In this document: positions 17,558-26,830 of the stretch, piece after piece
Layout: every line of letters begins with the position of its first letter
How positions within the stretch are numbered: position 1 is the stretch's first letter
Assembly (NCBI GenBank): GCA_965140355.1
Contig: OZ223194.1
Location: 1,550,001-1,614,000, forward strand
DNA from: Acetobacterium sp965140355
GTDB taxonomy: Bacteria > Bacillota > Clostridia > Eubacteriales > Eubacteriaceae
Direction: 5' to 3'
DNA: 64,000 nt
Notes under the pieces: generated by a model
What the model was told of the DNA's origin: nothing
Databases searched by the model: none
Seen by the model: the letters and a program-made list of their open reading frames with translations, nothing else
Program-made: the position numbers and the translations under genes

Positions 17558-18442
17558 ATGAAAATTGAAGAATTAAAAAAAAGCATGGAACAAGCGAAAC
17601 CGCAATTTCAACCATGGTTGCGGGTGCTGACTAAAAATTACGTCGAAAAAACAATGCGTTTGAATCCCGTTTCGGTCAAAGCAAATGGCTTTTTTTATCA
17701 ATTTACAGCGGCTCGTGAATTGAAAATAAAAATTGTTCCAGATGTCAGCCCAACGTTTATTTTTAACTGTGATCGGTTAAAACCAAAGGCCTATTATTGG
17801 GGGATTAGCAATGAGCTTAAAATTCTGGAGTTAAACCCAAATACCACCTACTTTTGTGTCAAGCCCTACGCTATTTTTGGAATAAAAGGCTGGAAACTTT
17901 CACCAGCGGAGTTGTATGGGAATCATTTCGGATTAACCGATGTTTTTAAAGATGTTTATGATCTGCATGTAAAAATTGCGCAAGCGGATTCATTCAGTCA
18001 GCGAATTGATTTGTTTGGCGATCATTTTGTCGAATACTGGATTGATTATGAATATCAAATGAGTTTGGAAGAATATATAGCAATGAATCTATACATGAAA
18101 CATTTAAACAGTTCAATTATCAATATTGAAGATCTAACGGGTTATAGTAAACGTTATTGCCGAAAAAAATTTGCCGATAGCTATAGCTTTTCACCGAAGA
18201 AGTATTTGGAAGTTTTTCGTTTTCAAAAGACAATTCGAATGTTGTCGGATAAAAGTCAAAATCACAGCATTACCCAAATTGCTTACGAAAATGGTTATTT
18301 TGATGAGTCCCATTTCATCAACGATTTTAAATCTTATGCGCAGACCAGCCCTGAAAATTTCCGAAGAAATATCAAGGGATTATTTGTTCCGTGCTCGTGC
18401 GAAAAAAGTAATGATTGCGAAAAAATCAAGCGAACAAAATAA
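17558..18442 (+). CDS. AraC family transcriptional regulator
   Basis: 294 residues. The N-terminal half (1-170) is a beta-rich sensor domain of the DUF6597-like kind seen in one-component AraC regulators. The C-terminal 100 residues hold two helix-turn-helix motifs: SIINIEDLTGYSKRYCRKKFADSYSFSPKKYLEVFRF and the second, SITQIAYENGYFDESHFINDFKSYAQTSPENFRR, which matches the AraC signature. The tail carries three Cys (CSCEKSNDC) of unknown use. It lies 203 bases ahead of the molybdenum hydroxylase genes and may regulate them; that is inference from position. Confidence 0.82.
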   Translation: MKIEELKKSMEQAKPQFQPWLRVLTKNYVEKTMRLNPVSVKANGFFYQFTAARELKIKIVPDVSPTFIFNCDRLKPKAYYWGISNELKILELNPNTTYFCVKPYAIFGIKGWKLSPAELYGNHFGLTDVFKDVYDLHVKIAQADSFSQRIDLFGDHFVEYWIDYEYQMSLEEYIAMNLYMKHLNSSIINIEDLTGYSKRYCRKKFADSYSFSPKKYLEVFRFQKTIRMLSDKSQNHSITQIAYENGYFDESHFINDFKSYAQTSPENFRRNIKGLFVPCSCEKSNDCEKIKRTK

Positions 18443-18645
18443 TGGGTGATAAAAAGGCGGTCATGAAAGGAAAGATTTAATAAATAATATTAGCAAAGGC
18501 CATTCGGATGAAGATATTGTTTTGTTTCTATGTAAACGTTTGCTGATTGCACTGTTCAGAGTGGCGCTTTAATAGCGGCGTTATGAGGACTTAAAAAATT
18601 GCCGGAGTATCAAGAATAAAAAAAGCATAAATAAAGGAGAAATCA

Positions 18646-21483
18646 ATGTTAAAAAAAATGTTCTTAAATATTAATGGTTCGGAGCGAATGATTGTTTGTG
18701 AATCGGAAGTTTCATTGGCAGATACACTTAGGCAACTTGGCTTAACCGGAGTTAAGGTTGGTTGCGGAAATGGCCAATGTGGGGCCTGTTCAGTGATTCT
18801 CGACGGAAAAGTTGTTCGTTCCTGCACCAGAAAAATGAAAAATGTGCCGGAGTATAGTCAGGTGATCACAATTGAGGGAATTGGAACACCAACGCATCTG
18901 CATGCATTACAACTGGCCTGGCTTGTTCACGGTGGGGCACAATGTGGATTTTGTACACCGGGTTTTATTGTATCCGCAAAAGGTTTATTGGATACCAACA
19001 TTAATCCAACGCGGGATGAGGTAAGAGCCTGGTTTCAAAAACACCGTAATGCTTGTCGCTGTACGGGTTATAAGCAACTTGTCGATGCCGTAATGGATGC
19101 CGCCAAAGTGGTCCGCGGCGAAATGACAATGAAAGAATTATCATTTAAAATTCCTTTAGATGGTCGGATCTATAATTCAAATATTCCCAAACCAACGGCA
19201 TTGGCGAAAGTAACTGGAACTTGTGATTATGGTGCCGATTTAAATCTAAAACTGCCGAAAGACACCCTGCACTTGGCAATGGTAAATGCAAAAGTTTCGC
19301 ATGCAAATATCATCGTTATCGATACCAGCGAAGCTGAAAAAATGCCCGGAGTTGAAAGAATTTTGACCAGCAAAGATATCAAAGGGACAAATCGGGTGAA
19401 TGGGTTGTGCTTTATGCCCAATAATAAAAGTGATGGTTACGATCGTTGTATTATCAATGATAAAAAAGTTTATCAATATGGCGATGTACTGGCGTTAGTC
19501 ATTGCGGATACCGAAACAAATGCCCGTGCGGCAGCAGATCAAGTGAAAGTTGAATTAGAAGTGCTGCCGGCATATATGAATGGTCTTGATGCAATTGCCG
19601 AAGATGCGATTGAAATCCATCCGGGAACCCCTAATTTATTTCTCGAATTGCCGATTGTTAAAGGTGCCGAAACGGCCGCAATTATGGAAAATGCACCGTA
19701 TGTAGTGGAAGGGAGTTTTTATACCAGTCATCAGCCGCATCTGGTTTTGGAACCGGATGTTGGAATGGCTTATTATGATGAAGAAGGACGATTGACCGTT
19801 CAAGGAAAAGGTCAGTTTTTGCAAGCCTTGCCACTTATGTATGCACAGGCTTTAGGGATTGAACCGGAAAAGATTCGTGTGATCGAAAATCCCGTCGGAG
19901 CCAGTTTCGGCTCAAAGATGAGCGGTCATACTGAAGCGCTTATGATGGCTGCGGCGATGGCGACAAAACGAACGGTTTGTATGCGTTTCGATTATGCCCA
20001 ACAAAGTTACTTTTCCGGAAAACGTTCGGCTTCCTATTACAATGTAAAACTGGCGGCTGATAAAAACGGTAAGTTGATTGGAATGGAAGAAGATTTTCTG
20101 TTTGATCATGGGGCTTATCACGAAGCAACATCAGAACCGTTGCTCGAAAAAGGATTGCGTTTTTGCGGGGCTGGTTATCAGATCCCAAATATCCGCGGGG
20201 TGGGCAGAATTTGTGCCTCTAATCAGGCGTTTGGGATTGCCTTTAGGGCGTTTGGTTCGCCCCAGGCTTTGATGGCAACAGAATCGTTAATGGATATGCT
20301 GGCCGAAAAGATGGGTAAAGATCCCCTCGAATTGCGTTATGAAAATGCACTTCGAAGTGGTGATACGATGCCATCCGGTTGTGAACTGGATGTCCACCCA
20401 TTGCCTAAACTGCTCGAAATGATGCGACCTAAATATCAGCTCGCCTTAGAACGGGCGAGAAACGAATCGACAGCGGAAATAAAACGTGGGGTGGGGCTAT
20501 CGATTGGTTTATATGACAGCTCATTTGCAGCGAACGATTTTGCTGAAATAGATATCGAACTTAATCCGGATGGTAGTGTTACTCATTATAGCGGATGGCA
20601 TGATCAGGGACAAGGTGCCGATGCGGGAGCCTTGGTGTTGGTTCATGAAGCGTTAAAACCACTGGGAATTGATCCGGCGCAGATTCGTTTGGTAATGAAC
20701 GATACGTTATTGACACCATTTACCGGTGCGGCGGCCGGGAGTCGATCTCATTATATGGCAGGTAAGGCAACGATTGATGGCGCCCAGAAATTAATAGCAG
20801 CGATGGAAAAAGAAGACGGCTCATATCGGACCTATGAAGAAATGATCGCGGAAAAGCGACCAACTAAATACCGTGGTTTTTCATCAACAGGGGGATATTC
20901 TTCAGAATGCGATTTGAATACGCTGCAAGGGAATCCCAATCCAACCTATACTTATGGTGTGTTTATGGCTGAAACCGCAGTAAATACTAAAACCGGAAAA
21001 ACAAGGGTGGTCAAGATGACACTGCATTGTGATTTTGGGACCATTGGTAATAAGCTGGCAGTCGATGGGCAGATGTACGGTGGCCTGGCTCAGGGAATTG
21101 GACTGGCCTTATCCGAAGATTTTTATGATCCTGAAAAACATACAACGCTGATTGCTCAGGGTTTTCCGTTTATTGAAGCTATCCCTGACGAATTGGAAGT
21201 TGAATATACCGAAACCTATCGCGATTCCGGTCCTTTCGGGTCTTGTGGCTGTGCCGAATTACCGTTGACATCACCACACGTTGCTATTTGTAATGCAATC
21301 TATAATGCTGTTGGGGTGCGTTTGTATGAAGTACCGGTATTACCGGAAAAATTGCTGGATGGTATCAATAAACTGGAAAAAGGAGAAGCTATTGAGCCGC
21401 CGGAACAATATTATTTTGGCAGTGAGATGGATGAAGTTTTGGAAAATTTCAGAAAAAATCCGATTATAATGCCTGAAAGATAA
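18646..21483 (+). CDS. Molybdopterin aldehyde oxidoreductase (xanthine oxidase family)
   Basis: 945 residues in one chain. Residues 1-80 are a plant-type [2Fe-2S] ferredoxin domain (C40, C45, C48, C60). Residues 85-155 are the helical second [2Fe-2S] domain (C100, C103, C137, C139). From about 180 on is the molybdopterin-binding domain with GSFGSKMSGHTEA-type and QGQGADAGA loops, and CAELPL with E871 as expected catalytic Glu. There is no FAD domain, so it is organised like the Desulfovibrio Mop aldehyde oxidoreductase (about 907 residues). It oxidises aldehydes or related compounds and passes electrons out through the clusters, probably to the oxidoreductase encoded 72 bases downstream. GGAG precedes the ATG. 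Confidence 0.88.
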   Translation: MLKKMFLNINGSERMIVCESEVSLADTLRQLGLTGVKVGCGNGQCGACSVILDGKVVRSCTRKMKNVPEYSQVITIEGIGTPTHLHALQLAWLVHGGAQCGFCTPGFIVSAKGLLDTNINPTRDEVRAWFQKHRNACRCTGYKQLVDAVMDAAKVVRGEMTMKELSFKIPLDGRIYNSNIPKPTALAKVTGTCDYGADLNLKLPKDTLHLAMVNAKVSHANIIVIDTSEAEKMPGVERILTSKDIKGTNRVNGLCFMPNNKSDGYDRCIINDKKVYQYGDVLALVIADTETNARAAADQVKVELEVLPAYMNGLDAIAEDAIEIHPGTPNLFLELPIVKGAETAAIMENAPYVVEGSFYTSHQPHLVLEPDVGMAYYDEEGRLTVQGKGQFLQALPLMYAQALGIEPEKIRVIENPVGASFGSKMSGHTEALMMAAAMATKRTVCMRFDYAQQSYFSGKRSASYYNVKLAADKNGKLIGMEEDFLFDHGAYHEATSEPLLEKGLRFCGAGYQIPNIRGVGRICASNQAFGIAFRAFGSPQALMATESLMDMLAEKMGKDPLELRYENALRSGDTMPSGCELDVHPLPKLLEMMRPKYQLALERARNESTAEIKRGVGLSIGLYDSSFAANDFAEIDIELNPDGSVTHYSGWHDQGQGADAGALVLVHEALKPLGIDPAQIRLVMNDTLLTPFTGAAAGSRSHYMAGKATIDGAQKLIAAMEKEDGSYRTYEEMIAEKRPTKYRGFSSTGGYSSECDLNTLQGNPNPTYTYGVFMAETAVNTKTGKTRVVKMTLHCDFGTIGNKLAVDGQMYGGLAQGIGLALSEDFYDPEKHTTLIAQGFPFIEAIPDELEVEYTETYRDSGPFGSCGCAELPLTSPHVAICNAIYNAVGVRLYEVPVLPEKLLDGINKLEKGEAIEPPEQYYFGSEMDEVLENFRKNPIIMPER

Positions 21484-21555
21484 GGGCGAAAAATAATAAT
21501 GTGACGATTAAAATTTTAGCACCAGCATTATTGTTATACGAATGGAGAAAAAAAG

Positions 21556-23877
21556 ATGAAACCAACCGAGATTTTAGCGCAGGAAAATAAATGCATTCAA
21601 GAAGAACCGGTATACTGCAGCGCAGTCTGCCCGGTTCATGTTGATGTGCGAGCGCTGATGAATCAGCTGCAAGCGGGAAAATTTGCTGAAGCACTGCAGC
21701 TTTTTCGCAGCAAGGCACTTTTTCCGGGGATTATCAGCCGAATTTGTGATGCTCCCTGTGAAGCGGCTTGTCTTCGCAATAAGCTGGATCAGGCAGTGTC
21801 GGTTCGGATGCTGGAAAAAGCCTGCGCCGATTTTGGTGGCAGTGGCAAGCGAAAATATTCAGTCGTTAAAAAGAAACAGCGCGTGGCCATCATCGGCGGC
21901 GGTTTAACGGGGATGAGCTGTGCTTTGGAACTGGTCAGGAAGGGCTACATAACCACTCTTTATGAACAGGAAACGCATCTCGGTGGGGCCTTATGGGAAT
22001 TTGATTCGGAAGTGTTATCGGAAGAACTTATTTTGTCAGAAACAGCATTATTAGCGCAGGCGGGGGTACAAGTCATTCTGAAAACGCGGATTGCAGACAT
22101 TAAAGAACTGGATGACGATGCTATTTTTGTGGCAACCGGAAAAAATGGAACGATGATTGGTGTGGACAAACAAACGGCTTTTATTGAACCGGAATCCCTG
22201 GCAACGGTTGTCGCCGGCGTGTTTGCGGGCGGTGGGCTGCTGCTGAAAAATGAGCCGTATTCGGGAATCAACCGCGTTGCAATGGGCAAAAAAGCAGCAG
22301 GATCGATTGAACGGTATTTAAAAAAAGCATCATTAACCAGCGCCAGAGAAAATGAAGGCCGTCAAGAAACCCATCTATACACAAAAATTAGCGATCGCCA
22401 GGCAGTTCCGCAGGTTATTGCAAAAGAACTTTGGTATACGGCCGATGAAGCGGTCGCGGAAGCTAAACGTTGTTTGTTGTGTGAATGCCGGGAATGTATC
22501 AAAGCCTGTACCTTTTTGGATTATTTTAATCAGAATCCACGGCAGTATATTCGTGATGTTACCAAGACCGTAACAGCCCAGAAAGGACTGCGGAGTAAAA
22601 TGGTAGCGGCTCGTTTTATCAATTCCTGCAGTTTGTGCGGTCAATGTAAAGAAATCTGTCCCAATGATCTGGACTTCGAAGAAATTTGTCAGGAAGCGCG
22701 GTTTTTACAGGTCGAAGGGGAATCCATGCCCCCGGCCTTTCATGATTTCTGGCTCCGTGAATTTGATTTTTCGATCAGCGATAAAGCGGCATTGATCAGA
22801 AATCAGGCCGGATTTGAAAAAAGTCAGTATCTGTTTTTTCCCGGCTGCCGAATGGGCTCGTCAAATCCTTTATATGTCAGTGAAACTTATGGATACCTGA
22901 GTAAAAATCTGTCGGGCGGTGTTGGGCTGGCGTTAACCTGTTGTGGGGCTCCGGCTCAATGGTCGGGCCACAAACAGCAAATGAAACAGCAGATGGATTA
23001 TTTTAAGAATAACTGGATAGCAATGGGCAAGCCGCAATTGATCATCGCTTGTCCGAGTTGTCTTAAAATGTTCAGACGTTATTTACCGCAGCTTGAAATA
23101 AAATCACTCTGGGAATTATTTGAAGAGCTACCGCTGCCGGATGACTGTCTATCGCCACAAGCGGATCAAAAAACGGTTGCTTTATTTGATCCCTGTGCCA
23201 GCCGTGAGACCCCGAAAATGCAGCAGAGCATTCGGTCGCTGTTAAATAAGTTGGGGTATCAGATTGAAGAACTGAAGTTTAATGGTCGGTTTGCTCAGTG
23301 CTGTACTTATGGCGGGCTTATGTCTACTATTAATCCAACCCTTGCGCAAAAGATAAGAGCGGAAAGAACCGGGGCAAGTCCTCATAACTATATCACCTAT
23401 TGCACCAATTGTCGGGATGATTTTATCACGAATGGAAAAGCAACCTGGTATCTGTTGGATATTATTTTTGGTCGAAATGATCAACAGACAGCTATGCGAA
23501 AGCCGCCTACCCTTTCTAAAAGACGAGACAACCGCAAACAGTTAAGAAAAGAATTATTGGCATGTTATTGGGGTGAGAGAATGGCAAGTGAAGATAAAAA
23601 CCAAAAGAAATTGGATATTCGGTTAACGGCTGAGGTAGAAGAAAAGATGAGTCGGGAATATATTCTGTTTGAAGAAGTCGAGCAGGTAATTGAGTATGCC
23701 GAAAAAAGCGGGGATCAGTTATTTAATAACCGGACGAAGCTGACAATCGCTCATTTACAGATTGGCATAATCACTTTTTGGGTAGAATATAAAAAAGTCG
23801 ATCAGACCTTCATGGTTTATAATGCCTATAGCCATCGGATGCAAATCGTAGAAAAGGGGAATCGACAAGGTGGATGA
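21556..23877 (+). CDS. FAD/NAD(P) and Fe-S oxidoreductase with CCG domains
   Basis: 773 residues, several modules. Residues 1-105: GltD-like Fe-S domain (CSAVCPVHVDV, CDAPCEAACLRN). About 110-290: FAD/NAD(P) domain beginning VAIIGGGLTGMSCALEL. About 300-390: ferredoxin-like clusters (CLLCECRECIKAC and CSLCGQCKEICP). About 425-640: two cysteine-rich CCG domains like HdrD/GlpC (FFPGC, CCGAPAQWSG; DPCASRE, CCTYGG). The last 100 residues are an uncharacterised alpha/beta tail. I infer that it links the upstream molybdenum enzyme to pyridine nucleotide and to a thiol or quinone-like acceptor. It resembles a Desulfovibrio family described as pyridine nucleotide-disulfide oxidoreductase/dicluster-binding protein, from memory and unverified. 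Confidence 0.75.
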   Translation: MKPTEILAQENKCIQEEPVYCSAVCPVHVDVRALMNQLQAGKFAEALQLFRSKALFPGIISRICDAPCEAACLRNKLDQAVSVRMLEKACADFGGSGKRKYSVVKKKQRVAIIGGGLTGMSCALELVRKGYITTLYEQETHLGGALWEFDSEVLSEELILSETALLAQAGVQVILKTRIADIKELDDDAIFVATGKNGTMIGVDKQTAFIEPESLATVVAGVFAGGGLLLKNEPYSGINRVAMGKKAAGSIERYLKKASLTSARENEGRQETHLYTKISDRQAVPQVIAKELWYTADEAVAEAKRCLLCECRECIKACTFLDYFNQNPRQYIRDVTKTVTAQKGLRSKMVAARFINSCSLCGQCKEICPNDLDFEEICQEARFLQVEGESMPPAFHDFWLREFDFSISDKAALIRNQAGFEKSQYLFFPGCRMGSSNPLYVSETYGYLSKNLSGGVGLALTCCGAPAQWSGHKQQMKQQMDYFKNNWIAMGKPQLIIACPSCLKMFRRYLPQLEIKSLWELFEELPLPDDCLSPQADQKTVALFDPCASRETPKMQQSIRSLLNKLGYQIEELKFNGRFAQCCTYGGLMSTINPTLAQKIRAERTGASPHNYITYCTNCRDDFITNGKATWYLLDIIFGRNDQQTAMRKPPTLSKRRDNRKQLRKELLACYWGERMASEDKNQKKLDIRLTAEVEEKMSREYILFEEVEQVIEYAEKSGDQLFNNRTKLTIAHLQIGIITFWVEYKKVDQTFMVYNAYSHRMQIVEKGNRQGG

Positions 23878-24067
23878 AGAAAAAATCGATATTCAATGCG
23901 GCAGATGTCAAATTCCGTTGGAATATGGCAAGCGTGATCTGAATTATCAGCGCCAATCGATTTCAACCGATGTTTTAAGATGTCCGAAATGTGGGCAGGT
24001 GTATCTGCCCGAGTCATTGGTTAAAGGCAAGATGTTTGAAGTTGAAAAAGCGTTGGAAGATAAATAA
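23870..24067 (+). CDS. Small zinc-ribbon redox-associated protein
   Basis: 65 residues with two CxxC pairs (CGRCQIPLEYGKR and CPKCGQVYLPESL), a zinc-ribbon or rubredoxin-like fold, then an amphipathic C-terminal helix. The GTG start overlaps the upstream oxidoreductase by 8 bases. The same arrangement (molybdenum hydroxylase, dicluster oxidoreductase, tiny two-CxxC protein) is what I remember for DVU_1557-type proteins of sulfate reducers. It is probably an accessory or assembly protein of the complex. Confidence 0.7.
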   Translation: MDEEKIDIQCGRCQIPLEYGKRDLNYQRQSISTDVLRCPKCGQVYLPESLVKGKMFEVEKALEDK

Positions 24068-24128
24068 AAAGAGAATAACCATTGGGGCGATAACCGGAGA
24101 TGATACACTGGTTATGCGTTATAAAAAG

Positions 24129-24167
24129 CAGCGGCTTTGAAGTTGAAATCAAAGTCGCTGTTTATTT
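24129..24167 (+). terminator. Terminator of the molybdoenzyme operon
   Basis: CAGCGGCTTTGA (24129-24140) pairs with TCAAAGTCGCTG (24149-24160), one G-T pair, followed by TTTATTTTT. Confidence 0.85.
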
Positions 24168-24324
24168 TTGCCTGAAAATAGTGCAGAAGCGATCAGGAAA
24201 TGATGTTAAGAGAGTAATAATAATGAAATATGATAGCAAGTTATGAATTGAAAAGAAGGCAAGAATAATCAAAAACGAAACTCGATGTCATGCTATAATT
24301 TTTATTGGAAGGAGGCGATTATTG

Positions 24325-25203
24325 ATGACACATAATAAGGAAATTCAAGCAGCAATAAATTATATTGAGATGAATTTGGGGGAAGAGCTGTCGTTAGCTG
24401 AAATTGCAAATGTAGTCGGATTTTCTAAGTTTTATTTTCATCGGATGTTTCAAAGTGAAATTGGAATTCCGATTTATGAATACATTCGAAAACGTCGGCT
24501 CGCTAACGCTGCACAACTCCTGATTACTACGAACATTGCGATCATTGAGATCGCTGTTAATTTCCGCTTTGAATCACAAGAAGCTTTTACAAGAGCGTTT
24601 AAAAGCATTTATCAATTACCACCAGGTAGGTATCGGACTGCAATCAAGGATTTAGTTATAGGAGGCACTAAGATGAATAGTAAAACAGCAATCAAAGAAT
24701 GGATTATGACCGGGACGGCCCCAGAAAAATACCAAGTAGATATTGACAAACATGTTTATAACACCGGCACAAAATCAGCAACGATTAAATCGGTGGTCGA
24801 GGAATTTGAAGTTGGCGAATTTGGAACGATTATGCAGCAGTTTAGCGCTAAAAGTTTTTTAGGCAAGCGCGTGCGTTTTTCCGGGTTTGTTAAAACCGAA
24901 GAAGTAGATGACTGGTGTGGCTTATGGATGCGGATCGATAATGCTTTAAGCGTGGTCCTGAAACTGGACAATATGCAGAGTCGGCCAATCGTTGGGACAA
25001 CCGAATGGAACCATTACGCTTGTGTATTGGATGTCCCCCAAGATGCCGCCATTCTTAATATCGGGATATTATTGATCGGAAAAGGGCAGGTGTGGTTGGA
25101 CAATGTCAGTTTTCAGGAAGTCGATCTGAATGTCCCGACGACAGAATTGCTTCCCAGTGAAGTATTTCCAGATTATCCGAAAAATTTATCTTTTGAAGAA
25201 TAG
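24325..25203 (+). CDS. AraC regulator fused to a carbohydrate-binding-like domain
   Basis: 292 residues. Residues 1-105 are an N-terminal AraC DNA-binding domain (LSLAEIANVVGFSKFYFHRMFQSEIGIPIYEYIRKRRL, then IAVNFRFESQEAFTRAFKSIYQLPPGRYR). Residues 115-292 form a beta-sandwich-like domain (GKRVRFSGFVKTEEVDDWCGLWMRID, VLDVPQDAAILNIGILLIGKGQVWLDNVSFQEV), resembling galactose-binding modules. GGAGG supports ATG 24325. A second GGAGG (24661-24665) precedes an in-frame ATG at 24673 by 7 bases, exactly at the domain boundary, so the C-terminal domain might also be made alone. Confidence 0.8.
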   Translation: MTHNKEIQAAINYIEMNLGEELSLAEIANVVGFSKFYFHRMFQSEIGIPIYEYIRKRRLANAAQLLITTNIAIIEIAVNFRFESQEAFTRAFKSIYQLPPGRYRTAIKDLVIGGTKMNSKTAIKEWIMTGTAPEKYQVDIDKHVYNTGTKSATIKSVVEEFEVGEFGTIMQQFSAKSFLGKRVRFSGFVKTEEVDDWCGLWMRIDNALSVVLKLDNMQSRPIVGTTEWNHYACVLDVPQDAAILNIGILLIGKGQVWLDNVSFQEVDLNVPTTELLPSEVFPDYPKNLSFEE

Positions 25204-25316
25204 CAAATTGAATTTTGGAGATAGCTCAAGAAATGCTCCCGTCGAGATGGATATTCCGCGACGACAATAATTTCATTAAAACAAGCCAAGGATCACCAGT
25301 GTTTTATATAAAAGAA

Positions 25317-25395
25317 AACCAGGCTTTTTACCTGGGTTGAGGTTGTTGATAAACGACCGTACCGATCAATTGTTAAGCTGTTGCATGCACGCAAT
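25317..25395. repeat. Diverged copy of the dispersed repeat seen at 37.3 kb
   Basis: A small hairpin (AACCAGG/CCTGGGTT, 25317-25338) followed by GAGGTTGTTGATAAACGACC and then GTACCGATCAATTGTTAAGC, which aligns with the left arm of the 37291-37500 element (GAAGGTTGTCGGTAGACTAA and GCACCGACCAATTGTTAATC). This copy seems to lack the mirror arm. Confidence 0.5.
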
Positions 25396-25437
25396 AAGGA
25401 AGAACGAATTATGAAGATTTGTTAAAGATTTGTTATG

Positions 25438-25470
25438 GACATTGATAATGTCGACGCTGAATGCTATACT
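25438..25470 (+). promoter_or_regulatory. Promoter with palindromic operator for the MFS gene
   Basis: TTGATA (25442-25447), 17 bases, TATACT (25465-25470). The -35 lies inside the palindrome GACATT-GAT-AATGTC (25438-25452), a likely repressor site. Confidence 0.55.
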
Positions 25471-25498
25471 TTTTTCAAGAGCAAAAAGGAGCGTGTCG

Positions 25499-26797
25499 AT
25501 GAAACTGGATTATCGCCTCACCGTACTGGTTGGTTTGGGATTTATGACGATTAGTGCATTTTGGAGTATGTATGATTTTGTGATTCCCTTGATTATGTTG
25601 AAAGCTTTTAAATTTGGCGATACGATGGCTGGTGTGGTGATGTCATTTGACAATATCTTAGCGCTTTTTATGTTACCGCTATTCGGCATGCTTTCAGATA
25701 AAACGAATACCAAAATGGGAAGAAGAATGCCCTATATTATTGCGGGGACAGCAATAGCCGTGATATCAATGTTAGTGATTCCCTATGCCGTTATCGAAAA
25801 TAAATTAGGGTTGTTTATTGCGGCTCTGGCGATTGCCTTACTGGCGATGGCATTTTATCGCTCACCGGCGGTTGCACTGATGCCTGATGTTACGCCAAAG
25901 CCGTTGCGATCCAAAGGAAATGCGGTCATTAATTTAATGGGAGCAGTTGGTGGGATTTTAGTCCTGGGGATGGTGGCACTACTGGCCCCCAATAAAGATA
26001 ATGTTAATTATTGGCCACTTTTTCTGGTCACGGCCGGGATTATGGTTGCCGGAGTAGTTGTTCTTAAATTGACGGTGAATGAACCAGAAGCGGTTAAAAA
26101 AATGAGAAGCGATAGTACGGCGATGGGGATTGATGTGGAAGAGGCTGAAAATGACGATCAAACCCTGGTAACGCATGAAAAACTTTCGCGGGAATATCAA
26201 AAAAGTTTGATCTTTATTCTTTTATCGGTAGCATTGTGGTTTATGGGGTATAATGCTGTTACATCAGCATTTTCTAAATATGCATTAGTGGCTTTGGATA
26301 TTAAAGCGTCTCAATCGGCAATGATTTTGATGGTAGCCAGCATTGCGGCAATTATTTCATTTATTCCGGTCGGGATAATTTCGTCTAAGGTTGGGCGAAA
26401 AAAGATAATTTTGCTGAGTGTGGTGGTACTTGCAATTGTTTTTGGGACGGCCAGTTTTTATACGGCGTTTAATCCGCTGTTATTTGTATCCTTTGCTGTG
26501 GCCGGGATTGCCTGGGCGGCGATTAACGTAAATTCACTGCCAATGGTGTTGGAAATGTCAAAAGGCGCCAATGTGGGCCGCTATACCGGATATTATTATA
26601 CGGCTTCGATGGCAGCACAGGTCATTACGCCGATTATCTCCGGGGCTTTGTTGGAACACCTGGGATATCATACCCTGATGCCTTATGGGACCTTATTTAT
26701 TGGACTGGCATTTTTAACGATGTTGATGGTTAAACACGGCGATTCAAAACCGATTGCGCCAAAATCCAAGCTGGAGGTTTTTGATGCGTTGGATTAA
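25499..26797 (+). CDS. MFS/GPH-type transporter (SLC45-like)
   Basis: 432 residues with 12 hydrophobic segments. It has the GPH/SLC45-like features DNILALFMLPLFGMLSDKTNTKMGRRMPYIIAGT (loop 2-3 with the RRMP motif) and FYRSPAVALMPDVTPKPLRSKGNAVINLMGAVGG. A 50-residue hydrophilic loop lies at about 200-255. The family carries sugars or glycosides with cations; the substrate is unknown here. AAAAGGAG supports ATG 25499. Two glycerophosphodiester phosphodiesterase genes follow, so uptake of a phospholipid-derived or polyol compound is possible. Confidence 0.82.
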   Translation: MKLDYRLTVLVGLGFMTISAFWSMYDFVIPLIMLKAFKFGDTMAGVVMSFDNILALFMLPLFGMLSDKTNTKMGRRMPYIIAGTAIAVISMLVIPYAVIENKLGLFIAALAIALLAMAFYRSPAVALMPDVTPKPLRSKGNAVINLMGAVGGILVLGMVALLAPNKDNVNYWPLFLVTAGIMVAGVVVLKLTVNEPEAVKKMRSDSTAMGIDVEEAENDDQTLVTHEKLSREYQKSLIFILLSVALWFMGYNAVTSAFSKYALVALDIKASQSAMILMVASIAAIISFIPVGIISSKVGRKKIILLSVVVLAIVFGTASFYTAFNPLLFVSFAVAGIAWAAINVNSLPMVLEMSKGANVGRYTGYYYTASMAAQVITPIISGALLEHLGYHTLMPYGTLFIGLAFLTMLMVKHGDSKPIAPKSKLEVFDALD

Positions 26798-26830
26798 ACA
26801 GACAGGTTTTTTGAAATCGGGAGTGAAGAC

